DNA from: Hyphomicrobiales bacterium
GTDB taxonomy: Bacteria > Pseudomonadota > Alphaproteobacteria > Rhizobiales > CAJQND01
NCBI GenBank assembly: GCA_028285595.1
Contig: JANQOW010000066.1
Location: forward strand, 64,350 to 128,349
Direction: 5' to 3'
Length of the DNA stretch: 64,000 nt
How positions within the stretch are numbered: the first letter of the stretch is position 1; every line of letters begins with the position of its first letter. Shown one piece after another: positions 55,489-64,000 of this stretch. The notes beneath the pieces were generated by a model that saw only the letters and a list, made by a program, of their open reading frames with translations, ran no database searches and was not told the DNA's origin. A program made the position numbers and the translations under genes.

Positions 55489-57930
55489 ATGAACTTTCAT
55501 ACACCGCCAGACAGAAGGCAACCCGCCCCACCCCCAGCGCCTATTGATCCGTACGCGCAGGACAGGTCCGTGCCGGCACCATGGCCGGGGGACCAGTATT
55601 TCCAATCAGGGCCTGCAACTTTCGACGAAGAGCGCTCCTTTGATGTGGTAAAAGTGTTTTGGCTGGTCTGGAGCTTTCGCTGGCTGATCCTTGTCCTGCT
55701 CGCCGTTGGCCTGACCGTCGGTTACGCTTTAACGTTGTTGCAGGTCCCCAAGTACCGCGCCACCACTCAGCTTGAGATCCATTCAAACGCCGCCCGTGTG
55801 ATCCAAGATCTGGCTGTTGTGAATGAGGTCTCTGATAACCGGGCGTTTAATACGGCGGTCCTAAAGCTAAAAAGCAAGGAGCTTCTGCGTCGAACCGTTC
55901 ACAGTCTCAATCTGGTCCATAACCCGAGCTTCCTTTATCCGCCCAAAAACCTGGCTTTCGAGAATCTCTGGGCACGTGTCACGGGCACCACTGCGAAACC
56001 CAAACTTCCAGATGACTCGATTGAGACTCGCGAGGAAATCGCAATAGCTCAAATTCGAGATAGCTTGAATGTGCAACTGATGCGCGACACCAGCGTCATC
56101 GCTATCTCAATGAGCAACCAAGATCCCAAGATCGCAGCACGGATCTCAGACCAACTCGCCACGAGCTACATTGACCAGCGCATAGACCAAACCGCCGAGA
56201 CCTCTGATCTGGCAAGCCAACTTATCCGCAGACAAGTGGGCGAGCTCAAAGAGCGCCTTGAGCAGTCCGAGAAAGAGTTGGTGACCTATGCCAAGACCAA
56301 AGGCATTACGGTCAATGACGAAGAGGGCGCGTTGGTTGCCGACAACATCAAGTCCATAAACGAGGCACTAGGAGAGGTCATTCGGGAGCGCTTAGTGCTT
56401 GCCCGACAGGTCAAGCAAATCGCGGCCGGAAACGGCAAAGACTTGCCTGAGGTCTTGGAAAGCGAACCCATCCAGAATCTAAGACAGGAAATTGCGAAGC
56501 TCAATGCCGAGTACCGGCAGAAACTCAGCAAATTCAAACCCCAATATCGCGAGATGCGCGCCCTCAGCGCTCAAATTGGCGAGCTACGATCTCAGGTGAA
56601 TGGTGGCATCAAAAGCATCCTGGACACGATTAATCTCAAGCATAACGACGCCATTGCCAAGGAGAACAGTCTCAAAGCAGAGCTCACTCAGTTGGAAGCT
56701 GAATATGCGGAGTTCCAGGACAAAAACATCCAGTACACCATCCTGAAGCGCGAGGTTGACTCCAACCGTAAGCAATACGAGAGCCTGATTGACAAGCTCA
56801 ACGAAGTGAATGTCGCCTCAGAAATCAAGAACGAACGCGCTGTGATCGTAGAGCGCGCGTCAGTTCCCAAGTTGCCCTTTGAACCGAGGCTATCAAGGAA
56901 CCTCATCTTGGCCTTTGTCCTATCCTTAGGCGCGGCCGGCCTGGTAATTTACATCTTTGAGCTCTTCAACAATACATTTCGTTCGCCCGACCAGATCGAC
57001 AGCGAACTGGGCCTATCTATCCTTGGGATCATCCCGCGAGTAGAGGGTGAAGACCTGGAAGAACAGTTGAGTACCAATAGCTCAGCCATATCCGAAGCCT
57101 ATCGATCGCTTCGCACTTCTCTGCAGTTTCTGGGTCCTGACGGTCCACCAGCCACCATTGTGGTGACCAGCGCAGAACCTTCCGAGGGGAAGACCACCAC
57201 TAGCAAAAAACTTGCTGAAGAGTTTGGCGCTCTGGGCAAGCGCGTCCTGCTCATCGATGCCGACATGCGCCGGCCTAACCTGCATAGGGTCCTCAATTTG
57301 AGGAATGGCATGGGCCTCAGTAATCTGCTCACAAACACCGTGGAAGCTCACGAAGCCAATAGCTCGGAAATCTTTAAGACCAGCGGGCTGCCCAACGTAA
57401 CCGCAGTTACCTCAGGAACCCCGCCCCCCAATCCAGCCAACTTGCTCTCTTCTGAGAAGATGGGCTGGTTTGTGCACTCATGTTCCAACAAGTTCGATCT
57501 GGTGATCATTGATGCTCCACCCGTTCTTGGGATCTCCGATGCACTTCTCTTGTCACGGCTCGCCGACGCTACACTGTTCGTTGTCTCCGCCCATCAGGTG
57601 AGCCGCAAATCCGCTCAGCTGGCCTCCATGCGCCTCCGCAGCGCCGGAGCCCACATTGCCGGCGCTGTACTCAGCAGTTTCAATGTGGAAGATGCGGGCT
57701 ATGGCTACAATTACGGCTATCTGGGCTACGGCTATTACAACTACGGTGAAGCCGGTCCCACGCAACGTAGTAGGGAGCTAAAAAATGGGGCGAGCGAACG
57801 GCGGAAAACCAAGCGACGCAGTTCGCTTCTTGAGCGCGCTGCTGATTATCTCCCTAATCCTGCTAAACGGGATAAGCGCCCTGTTGCAAAAAGACGCCCC
57901 CCAAATCGCCAGGATACTAAACCCGTTTAA
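55489..57930 (+). CDS. Wzc-type tyrosine autokinase / co-polymerase
   Basis: An 813-residue inner-membrane protein combining a Wzz domain with a BY-kinase domain. A Pro-rich cytoplasmic start (RRQPAPPPAPIDP) leads to membrane helix 1 (about 62-82), a periplasmic coiled-coil region with GNVR elements (about 90-455), and membrane helix 2 (about 462-484). The kinase has Walker A SAEPSEGKTT (about 563), A' LLIDADMRRPNLHR (about 586) and B LVIIDAPPVLG (about 670). A tyrosine cluster (YGYNYGYLGYGYYNYG) sits at about 737-757, followed by an unusual Lys/Arg-rich tail of 50 residues encoded by DNA that also codes the next gene. It controls chain length of the fucose-containing polymer with the downstream Wza-type protein. 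Confidence 0.95.
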   Translation: MNFHTPPDRRQPAPPPAPIDPYAQDRSVPAPWPGDQYFQSGPATFDEERSFDVVKVFWLVWSFRWLILVLLAVGLTVGYALTLLQVPKYRATTQLEIHSNAARVIQDLAVVNEVSDNRAFNTAVLKLKSKELLRRTVHSLNLVHNPSFLYPPKNLAFENLWARVTGTTAKPKLPDDSIETREEIAIAQIRDSLNVQLMRDTSVIAISMSNQDPKIAARISDQLATSYIDQRIDQTAETSDLASQLIRRQVGELKERLEQSEKELVTYAKTKGITVNDEEGALVADNIKSINEALGEVIRERLVLARQVKQIAAGNGKDLPEVLESEPIQNLRQEIAKLNAEYRQKLSKFKPQYREMRALSAQIGELRSQVNGGIKSILDTINLKHNDAIAKENSLKAELTQLEAEYAEFQDKNIQYTILKREVDSNRKQYESLIDKLNEVNVASEIKNERAVIVERASVPKLPFEPRLSRNLILAFVLSLGAAGLVIYIFELFNNTFRSPDQIDSELGLSILGIIPRVEGEDLEEQLSTNSSAISEAYRSLRTSLQFLGPDGPPATIVVTSAEPSEGKTTTSKKLAEEFGALGKRVLLIDADMRRPNLHRVLNLRNGMGLSNLLTNTVEAHEANSSEIFKTSGLPNVTAVTSGTPPPNPANLLSSEKMGWFVHSCSNKFDLVIIDAPPVLGISDALLLSRLADATLFVVSAHQVSRKSAQLASMRLRSAGAHIAGAVLSSFNVEDAGYGYNYGYLGYGYYNYGEAGPTQRSRELKNGASERRKTKRRSSLLERAADYLPNPAKRDKRPVAKRRPPNRQDTKPV

Positions 57931-59008
57931 TACCTCAGCTCAGGTAACGTATCTGCAGGCTGAGCTCTCAAAAGACCCCGAACCTGAGGCGTTAATCCAT
58001 TTAGAAGCCACAGCAGCCCGCACCATTGCATTCGCACCAGCCCGCGCCGAAGCCCACAGCTGGGCAGCGGAGGTCGCCTACCGCGCCCACCGCGAGCAAG
58101 AAGCACAGAAGCTCATTGACCGCGCCCTGAGCCTCAGACCCATTGACCTTCAGGCCAATTTGGCGCGCTTGCGAGAAGCCAGCGAACGCCAAGATGTGGT
58201 CGAAGTTCTGCACCGCCTTGATGTAATCGGCCAATATTGGCCAGCGAGCTTTCCGTCTGTCGCCCCAAATGCAGATCTGGCTCTGGCAACCAAGGCAGAC
58301 AGCCAAGCACTTGAGGAATTGATCGGCCGCGATCCCCCTTGGCGAGAAGCGCTCATTCAGCATTTGATGATCACCGAAGCGGGTCGAACCTTTCTCGAAC
58401 ATCTGTTCGTGCGAGAAGCTGAACTTGGCAAGTCCGTGGATACAGAACACCTCAACGATATCATGGAACGGTTGCTGAAAAGCGGGGCAGCAGCAAAAGC
58501 TTACCGCCTTTTCGTCCGCACCTTGAGCGAGCAAGGGCGCCGACAGCTCGGGACCATCCATAACGCTAAATTCCATCCGCGCATCGGAAACAGTCCCTTT
58601 AACTGGTCCAAACCAAACTGCCCGGCCTCTGAAACCACCCTTTCGGGGGCCAGCGAAGGTTTAATTGTCCGCTTTCTCGGGACACCGGCGCGGCACTGCG
58701 GCATTCGCCAGGTCCTGGTCTTATCGCCCTTGTCAGCAACTTGGACCGTCCGGATTTCTGCAGACAATCTGAACGTTCCCTCTGGGCTGCACTGGAAACT
58801 GTCTTGCGGAAACGGCGCCCTCTTAGCAGAGATCGACGTGCCGCCGGGCACTTATGAGCCGAGACAGTTGAGTCGCTCCTTCCAAACACCAGAGCGCCAG
58901 TGCCCCTTCCAGATCATCGAGCTCAGCACTGGCGAGAACACGTCCAGTTGGCGCAATCGCTATTCTGGAACAGTCCGTTTTCACGAGCTCTCCATATCAT
59001 CTGAATAG
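57785..59008 (+). CDS. Membrane-anchored TPR protein with C-terminal beta-sandwich, copy 2
   Basis: A 407-residue relative of the protein at 46268. Its ATG overlaps the wzc coding region by 146 bases in another frame, yet GGGAG seven bases upstream supports this start, and the encoded membrane helix (about residues 12-32) is needed to match the relative. Shared features: NPFNTSAQV after the helix, TPR-like helices (EAQKLIDRALSLRPIDLQANL), and the closing domain with GLIVRFLGTPARHCGIRQVL and SWRNRYSGTVRFHEL. Unknown function, probably periplasmic and working with the Wzy-type protein encoded directly downstream. Confidence 0.85.
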   Translation: MGRANGGKPSDAVRFLSALLIISLILLNGISALLQKDAPQIARILNPFNTSAQVTYLQAELSKDPEPEALIHLEATAARTIAFAPARAEAHSWAAEVAYRAHREQEAQKLIDRALSLRPIDLQANLARLREASERQDVVEVLHRLDVIGQYWPASFPSVAPNADLALATKADSQALEELIGRDPPWREALIQHLMITEAGRTFLEHLFVREAELGKSVDTEHLNDIMERLLKSGAAAKAYRLFVRTLSEQGRRQLGTIHNAKFHPRIGNSPFNWSKPNCPASETTLSGASEGLIVRFLGTPARHCGIRQVLVLSPLSATWTVRISADNLNVPSGLHWKLSCGNGALLAEIDVPPGTYEPRQLSRSFQTPERQCPFQIIELSTGENTSSWRNRYSGTVRFHELSISSE

Positions 59009-59017
59009 GCTCTATCC

Positions 59018-60211
59018 TTGTCCCGCGTTGCAAATACCCAAGTCTACTATCTGGGTGGGCTGCTGATCACAGCACTGATTATCGGTGGTGGAACGAACAA
59101 GGCTCTCTCCACAGACTTCCTTCTTCAGCTCCTGGTGATCCCAGCCCTACTCTGGGTCATCTATCGACATGAGTTCAAACAAACTCCTTACCTGAAGACG
59201 ACGTGTCTTGTTGTCCTATTTGCAGCCTGTACCCCCTTGGCGCTGAGCTCCGCGCGAACCTTTGGGTTTGACATTGGCACGGCAGACATCGGCCGAACTC
59301 TGGACTCTGTTATATTTCTTGTTATTGGCATCGTCGTGTTTTGCTTCACGCTCCATTTGAGCGAGATGCAAAGAGCCCGGATCGCGCAGTTTCTGCTTAT
59401 CGGCGTTGCCATCAACATCGCTTTTTCCATTGCCCAGTTTTCCGCACAACAAACAGCAGTTACCCTTTCGGGATTTCCTTTCAGTGTCGAAGCGGGCTTT
59501 TTTGAAGTTGGACGTCATCTGCAGGCCCTGCTGCTGGTGGCGATCCCGTTCATAATGCTGGCCTTTAAGAACACCACTTGGTGGTTTCTGTCGGTGCCGC
59601 TGGCTCTGGCCCTAGCGCTCTATCAGTTCTTGTTGGGCTCAACGGCCGGCGTTCTGGCAGGATTGGTATGTGTTATGGCCGGTCTTGGGATCGTGACCAG
59701 CAAGGCCCCCGTCCGGATCGGGGCAGCCGGGGCGGCCATACTGGGGACCGCCTGCCTCACATACTTCATCCCGGAACTCTTGACCACTGAGCTCGCGGGC
59801 GGTCAAACCTGGGCAAGACTTCAGCTTGCTGCCACGACGGCCCAGCAAGCCTATCTGCCGTTCGGCAGCGGGTATGGCACCTTCGATCTGGTTTACCCCC
59901 AGTATGGGGCACAGGACCGAACCGCCCTCGCCTTCCCTAATCACGCACACAATGACTATTTGGAGCTGGGCATTGAAGGAGGAGTGATCGTCATTGCCCT
60001 CCTTGTGGTCTATGTGGCAGGATTTCTCGCAATGATTGCCCGCGGCGGCTTAACAGATTTCCAGAAGGCCGCGGCTCTGGGTATCGCCGTTCTGCTTGTT
60101 CAGTCCTTGATGGATTATCCTTTGCGCACCTTGGGACTCGCCATGGTCTTCTCATATCTCAACGCCATTGTATTTGCAGGCGTGTTCTCAAAACAACAGT
60201 TGACGGCGTGA
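59018..60211 (+). CDS. O-antigen ligase/Wzy-type membrane protein, copy 2
   Basis: A 397-residue polytopic membrane protein starting at a TTG nine bases after the TPR gene. About ten to eleven helices with a Wzy_C loop: LPFGSGYGTFDLVYPQYG and FPNHAHNDYLELGIEGG. Sequence runs parallel to the copy at 44954 (IIGGGTNKAL versus VGGGTQQGL, LLQLLVIPALL versus LLQILLLPALY, SLMDYPLRTLG versus SLVDYPLRTMA). Here it is the only polymerase candidate in the manC-gmd-fcl-wzc operon, so it is the likely Wzy of that polymer. Confidence 0.88.
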   Translation: MSRVANTQVYYLGGLLITALIIGGGTNKALSTDFLLQLLVIPALLWVIYRHEFKQTPYLKTTCLVVLFAACTPLALSSARTFGFDIGTADIGRTLDSVIFLVIGIVVFCFTLHLSEMQRARIAQFLLIGVAINIAFSIAQFSAQQTAVTLSGFPFSVEAGFFEVGRHLQALLLVAIPFIMLAFKNTTWWFLSVPLALALALYQFLLGSTAGVLAGLVCVMAGLGIVTSKAPVRIGAAGAAILGTACLTYFIPELLTTELAGGQTWARLQLAATTAQQAYLPFGSGYGTFDLVYPQYGAQDRTALAFPNHAHNDYLELGIEGGVIVIALLVVYVAGFLAMIARGGLTDFQKAAALGIAVLLVQSLMDYPLRTLGLAMVFSYLNAIVFAGVFSKQQLTA

Positions 60212-60431
60212 TCAAGGGATGATCGGCATTCCGATTGGTTTGCGATGATCACACAAGAGAAATGAGATGCAAAAAGCACCGGCAGGTGCACGGCGCCGCC
60301 ATTGTGCAGTGCAATATTCGGATAGACGTTTTTCGGGCGCTGAAGTATAACAGTGTCATCAAAACGGCGCTTTTTTAATGTCAGCTGAAAAGCGGAGCAC
60401 GCGGCAACCGTCGGGCCAGGGATATCAGAAC

Positions 60432-61223
60432 ATGCATATCGCAGGTTTCACGAGGCAAAGATCGCGCGGGGCATTATTGGCTTGCGCGTGTGCTGCGCTG
60501 CTCGGTGCATGTTCCGGAAGCAACAGCCTGGATCTCGGCGGCAATGTCAGTCCTGCAGGAACGGTTGCAGAGACCGGTGCCAGTGCCAACGCGCAGTCAG
60601 TAAGCTTACGTCAGGTCAAGAGCTTACCCGCTCCCCTCAACACCAGCGGGGGCAATGACCAATTGATCTCCGCCAGCGATGTTCTTCTTGTGGAAGTTTT
60701 TGATGCCGATCCGCCCAATATGGAAGTCCAGGTAGACAGCCGCGGTCGAGTCCGCTTGCGGGACGTGGGCGTTGTGAAAGCCGCAGGCCAAACGCCACGC
60801 CAGTTAGAAGCCAAGCTGAGGCGGCTGTATGAAGCCTGCTGTTACCGCAACCCGGATGTCTCAGTCGGTGTCAAGCAATCCATTGCCAGTCAAGTCACCG
60901 TTGATGGCGAGGTCCGGCAGCCGCGGAGTTTCCAAGTCGGCAGCGGCACCACTTTAAGCAAGATCTTTGCTCCGGCCGGAGGGTTTACAGAAATCGCCGA
61001 CCCCACCAAGGTCTATGTCTACCGACAAGTGGGCGCAGAACGTCTCGTGGCTAAGTACAATGTGAAGGCTATCAGAGCCGCGCGGCGTTCTGACCCGCGA
61101 ATTTACGGGGGAGATTTTGTAATGGTGTTCAGCTCTGACACCCAGGTAGCCATGCGAAACTTAAGAGAAGCTCTGGGGCTCGCCTCAAGCGCCACCCGCG
61201 CCGCGGCCATTCCCGGCCTATAG
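60432..61223 (+). CDS. Wza-type outer-membrane polysaccharide export lipoprotein
   Basis: A 263-residue lipoprotein from the ATG at 60432, where AGGGA lies upstream and the signal starts directly; an ATG at 60378 would add 18 residues. The lipobox is LLGAC with Cys27. The Poly_export domain has LISASDVLLVEVFDADPPNMEVQVDSRGRVRL, and an SLBB domain has VTVDGEVRQPRSFQVGSGTTLSKIFAPAGGFTE. It is the second export channel protein of the window and serves the Wzc system upstream. No obvious C-terminal outer-membrane helix of the E. coli Wza type is visible. Confidence 0.92.
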   Translation: MHIAGFTRQRSRGALLACACAALLGACSGSNSLDLGGNVSPAGTVAETGASANAQSVSLRQVKSLPAPLNTSGGNDQLISASDVLLVEVFDADPPNMEVQVDSRGRVRLRDVGVVKAAGQTPRQLEAKLRRLYEACCYRNPDVSVGVKQSIASQVTVDGEVRQPRSFQVGSGTTLSKIFAPAGGFTEIADPTKVYVYRQVGAERLVAKYNVKAIRAARRSDPRIYGGDFVMVFSSDTQVAMRNLREALGLASSATRAAAIPGL

Positions 61224-61251
61224 CCGGCACGGGCCTACAACTGCTATTCCA

Positions 61252-62025
61252 GTGCTGTTCTTTGATAAGCTTCTGACGTTTTTCATCACTCCATTGGGAT
61301 TAACATTCAGCGGCTTTACCGCTGGTCTCATCTTCGGCCTACTTGGTTTAAAGCGCATACGAACGCTATTCGTCTGGGCAGCGATAGCTTTGCTCCTGGT
61401 GCTTTCCACGCCTGTTGTTGCCAGGTCGCTGTTGGGCAACTTGGAGAGCCAGTTCCCGCAGAAGGCCATTGATCAATTTGAACCCCGCGATGTCGCCGTG
61501 TTGCTGGGCGGCGTGTTCAAGCAAATGAGGCAAGAGCCGTATCAGCGCGATGCGGGCGATGCCGTGGACCGAGTGATCTTTACGGCCCGTCTTTATAAGG
61601 CAGGCAAAGTGCGTAAAGTCATCGTCTCAGGCGGCAATCTCCCCTGGCACAGCGGTGCGCCCTCAGAAGCAAAGCTTGTGAGTCAGTTGCTGAGTGACCT
61701 AGGCGTGCCTGCCCACGACCAACTTCTTGATACCGAAAGCAGCAACACTTATGAGAATGCTTTGGCAACCAAGACCATCTGGGAGACGCAGAGCTTCAAA
61801 TCCGGCTATCTCGTCACCTCTGCCTGGCACATGCGCAGGGCTTACGCCGTTTTTCAGAAGCAAGGCTTGACCGTGGCGCCGTCAGCCACCGACCATCGGG
61901 TCGCTCAACCGGTGTGGGAAACCATCTTGGATCTTCTGCCTACTGCCGCCGCTCTGCACATGACCTCGGTCTCGTTCCGGGAACATGTGGGCTATTGGGT
62001 CTACTCCTCGCGAGGCTGGTTGTAG
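61252..62025 (+). CDS. YdcF-like (DUF218) membrane protein
   Basis: A 257-residue protein starting at a GTG. Two hydrophobic segments (about 12-32 and 38-58) are followed by a soluble DUF218 domain with DVAVLLGGVFKQ, KVIVSGGNLPWHSG, LDTESSNTYENALATK and GYLVTSAWHMRRAYAVF. These match the ElyC/SanA/YdcF family, implicated in envelope biogenesis; ElyC affects undecaprenyl-carrier use in E. coli. It closes the operon 28 bases after wza, and a role in lipid-carrier recycling for polysaccharide is a reasonable but unproven idea. Confidence 0.9.
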   Translation: MLFFDKLLTFFITPLGLTFSGFTAGLIFGLLGLKRIRTLFVWAAIALLLVLSTPVVARSLLGNLESQFPQKAIDQFEPRDVAVLLGGVFKQMRQEPYQRDAGDAVDRVIFTARLYKAGKVRKVIVSGGNLPWHSGAPSEAKLVSQLLSDLGVPAHDQLLDTESSNTYENALATKTIWETQSFKSGYLVTSAWHMRRAYAVFQKQGLTVAPSATDHRVAQPVWETILDLLPTAAALHMTSVSFREHVGYWVYSSRGWL

Positions 62026-62860
62026 CAGTCTCGCCTGAGTAAAGTTGGCGCGTATTGAATGGCTTTGACGTTCCCCAATTCCAACAACGCTTTCATCCAT
62101 CAACACAACGAAGCTAGAGTCCGCTACCTGCCGAGTGGCCTGTTGCAAGTGCGAGCATCACGCAGAAACACATGCGCCTTAGGGAGCTAATTCGACACCT
62201 TCGGTAGCGCTACAAACGTTTCATACAACGGCTGGGTGTCAAGCAATAGTTTACGACAACTTGTTGTAACAATTGACAATTCCAAGTCCCCTGCCTTCCA
62301 GAATTAGCCGAAAAACATTGACGATGTGAGCTTGGCGGTCTAATCATGGGGCGTAGTTGTTTTATGCTTGCAGTGCACAATAGTAGAGTTTTGGCGTGAG
62401 TCTGATCTGGGAAGCGAGTGACCTGGAGTGCGGTAGCCATTCTGCGCTTCCGTAGCTCGAAACCAGTTTGATGCGGATTACCAACAGTGCATTGCCCAGC
62501 GCGCGGATGAACGGTCGCAAGACACTCTTTCACGTCCGCCGGATTTAGCGGGCTAACTCCTTTCCATTCATTACACATCGAACGCTGCCCCCACCGATTA
62601 GGTTTGTGGATCAATGTGCAACACGCGCTGTTTGAGCATCTCCAACGCCGACACACGGCGGACCACTCTGCATACAAGTGAATAATGAAGACCGGAGCAT
62701 AGATTCAATTAAAATGTAAAATTCAAATATTTTTGCGAGAAGCAATCATACTCACAGTCTTGCAATCCACATTCAGAGAAAAAGCTGAAATTAATACCTT
62801 TAGATGAAGAGTAATATTTTAAAAGCTCACAGAAAATCGAGAAAGAAACGGGGATAAAAC
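62026..62860. other. 835-bp gene-poor stretch
   Basis: No recognisable gene. A 155-codon minus-strand frame (62210-62677) is open but Cys/Arg-rich, with no family feature. A near-perfect palindrome TTACGACAA-C-TTGTTGTAA lies at 62251-62269. The last 180 bases are strongly AT-rich and probably hold the sqdB promoter; the Shine-Dalgarno there is GGGGA before the ATG at 62861. Confidence 0.4.
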
Positions 62861-64000
62861 ATGAAAATCGTTGTACTTGGCGGAGACGGTTTCTGCGGGT
62901 GGCCGACTTCGTTACATCTATCCAACCTTGGCCATGATGTCGTGATTGTCGACAATCTCTCTCGCCGTAACATTGATAACGAACTTGAGGTATCACCACT
63001 CACACCGATTTCGCCGATGAGTGTGAGGTTAGAAGCCTGGAAACGGGTATCGGGTCGCGATATTCGCTTCGTCAACATTGATATTGCGGAAAACTATCAC
63101 AGGTTGCTGACGCTAATAAAAGAGTTCAAGCCGGAATGTGTTGTGCATTTTGCAGAACAAAGGGCCGCTCCATACTCCATGAAATCGTCTTGGCATAAGC
63201 GTTACACTGTCAGCAACAATTTGAATGCCACGAACAACTTGCTCGCGGCCATCGTAGAAGCGGAACGCATCGAAACTCATGTGATCCATCTCGGTACGAT
63301 GGGCGTCTACGGATACAACGATTCAGGTGTTCAGATCCCAGAAGGCTACTTGGAAGTCTATGTTCGTACCGATGACGGTGACGAGCTAAAGCAAGAAATT
63401 CTTTATCCCGCTAATCCGGGAAGTATCTACCATATGACCAAAACTCAAGATCAGTTGATGTTTGGCTTCTACAACCGCAACGACAAGCTCAGGATCACTG
63501 ATCTGCACCAGGGTATTGTTTGGGGAACCCAAACCGCAGAAACTGCCATGGACGGGGACCTCATCAATCGTTTTGACTATGACGGTGACTACGGCACTGT
63601 TCTGAATCGGTTCCTAATGCAGGCAGCGATTGACTACCCCCTCACGGTGCATGGCACTGGAGGCCAGTCGCGGGCTTTCATACACATTCAAGACACCGTG
63701 CGTTGCATTCAACTTGCCGCAGAAAACCCACCCCAAACTGGAGAGCGCGTGCGAATTATCAACCAGATGACTGAAGTGTATCGGGTGCGGGACTTGGCCA
63801 AAGTCGTATCGGATCTGACGGGCGCGGAAGTTCATCATGTCGACAATCCACGCAACGAGGCACCAGAGAACGAATTGCGGGTGGCCAATGACAGCCTACT
63901 GAGGCTAGGCCTTGAGCCCATTACGTTGAAGAACGGTCTGCTTAGTGAGATAAGTGATATCGCTAAGCGTTACTCGGACCGCTGCAACCGGAGCAAAATT
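62861..64000 (+). CDS. sqdB: UDP-sulfoquinovose synthase-like protein (partial, 3' end missing)
   Basis: The first 380 residues of an extended SDR enzyme; the frame is still open at the window end. The dinucleotide site is VVLGGDGFCGWPTSLHLS, followed by VIVDNLSRRNIDNELE, a stretch typical of SqdB; then VVHFAEQRAAPYSM, HLGTMGVYGYND and the Tyr-Lys pair in PGSIYHMTKTQDQLMF, with DLHQGIVWGTQT further on. SqdB adds sulfite to UDP-glucose to form UDP-sulfoquinovose, the head group donor for the membrane lipid SQDG. The length seen suggests that only a few residues are missing. It could alternatively supply a sulfonated sugar to a polysaccharide, given the neighbours. Confidence 0.93.
   Translation, partial: MKIVVLGGDGFCGWPTSLHLSNLGHDVVIVDNLSRRNIDNELEVSPLTPISPMSVRLEAWKRVSGRDIRFVNIDIAENYHRLLTLIKEFKPECVVHFAEQRAAPYSMKSSWHKRYTVSNNLNATNNLLAAIVEAERIETHVIHLGTMGVYGYNDSGVQIPEGYLEVYVRTDDGDELKQEILYPANPGSIYHMTKTQDQLMFGFYNRNDKLRITDLHQGIVWGTQTAETAMDGDLINRFDYDGDYGTVLNRFLMQAAIDYPLTVHGTGGQSRAFIHIQDTVRCIQLAAENPPQTGERVRIINQMTEVYRVRDLAKVVSDLTGAEVHHVDNPRNEAPENELRVANDSLLRLGLEPITLKNGLLSEISDIAKRYSDRCNRSKI

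Noticed and set aside
62210-62677. 155-codon minus-strand frame before sqdB
   Set aside because: Cys/Arg-rich composition, no ribosome binding site and no family resemblance; not enough to call a gene.

Overview
The window looks like chromosomal DNA of a marine-type alphaproteobacterium, probably Rhodobacterales-like. The grounds are two secreted proteins with VPLPA-type (PEP-CTERM-like) sorting tails, a large M10/RTX metalloprotease and an RTX-tailed G8 protein, a PrsT-like TPR lipoprotein, a SqdB-type sulfolipid gene and frequent GTG/TTG starts. The taxonomic call is inference; no rRNA or other marker gene is present. No tRNA, rRNA, CRISPR array, intact insertion sequence or prophage was recognised.

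Nearly the whole window is devoted to extracellular polysaccharide and surface proteins. (1) 1-5.3 kb, minus strand: the 5' end of a probable polyprenyl-phosphate sugar transferase, an orphan lipoprotein, a Wza-type export protein, a stand-alone BY-kinase and its Wzz-like co-polymerase. (2) 5.8-14.8 kb: an SGNH hydrolase with a tiny DUF5989-like membrane protein, a WecG/TagA/CpsF glycosyltransferase fused to a STAS domain, a PrsT-like TPR lipoprotein, a VPLPA-CTERM protein and two GT2 enzymes. (3) 15.1-29.5 kb: an overlapping plus-strand operon (GT4, Gfo/Idh/MocA oxidoreductase, SDR epimerase, GT4), then a minus-strand set with a GH9 glycosidase, a flippase, a methyltransferase and a polymerase/ligase, then a GT25 enzyme and an OafA-like acyltransferase. 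(4) 29.9-36.9 kb: two giant RTX proteins sharing a three-unit 162-bp higher-order repeat and the same C-terminal module. (5) 37-42.5 kb: wecB, then a possible synthase-type polysaccharide unit (outer-membrane barrel, processive GT2, beta-solenoid protein, AT-rich membrane protein). (6) 42.6-47.6 kb, minus strand: a second VPLPA-CTERM protein, an XrtA-system-type ATPase, and a Wzy/ligase paired with a TPR protein. (7) 47.9-62 kb, plus strand: an Arg/Lys/Trp/Tyr-rich secreted protein with a strong terminator, then a long operon starting with a NusG paralogue and running through sugar transferase, manC, gmd, GT2, fcl, fused Wzc kinase, a second TPR/Wzy pair, Wza and a YdcF-like protein. (8) From 62.9 kb: a sqdB-like gene cut by the window end.

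Regions 1 and 7 look like two separate Wzx/Wzy-type assembly lines: one with split kinase and co-polymerase, one with a fused Wzc and a GDP-mannose to GDP-fucose supply. Three polymerase/ligase-type membrane proteins but only one flippase are visible. The TPR + Wzy pair occurs twice, which points to a duplicated functional module. Sortase-like substrates are present but no exosortase is, and RTX proteins are present but no type I secretion genes are, so parts of both systems must lie elsewhere.
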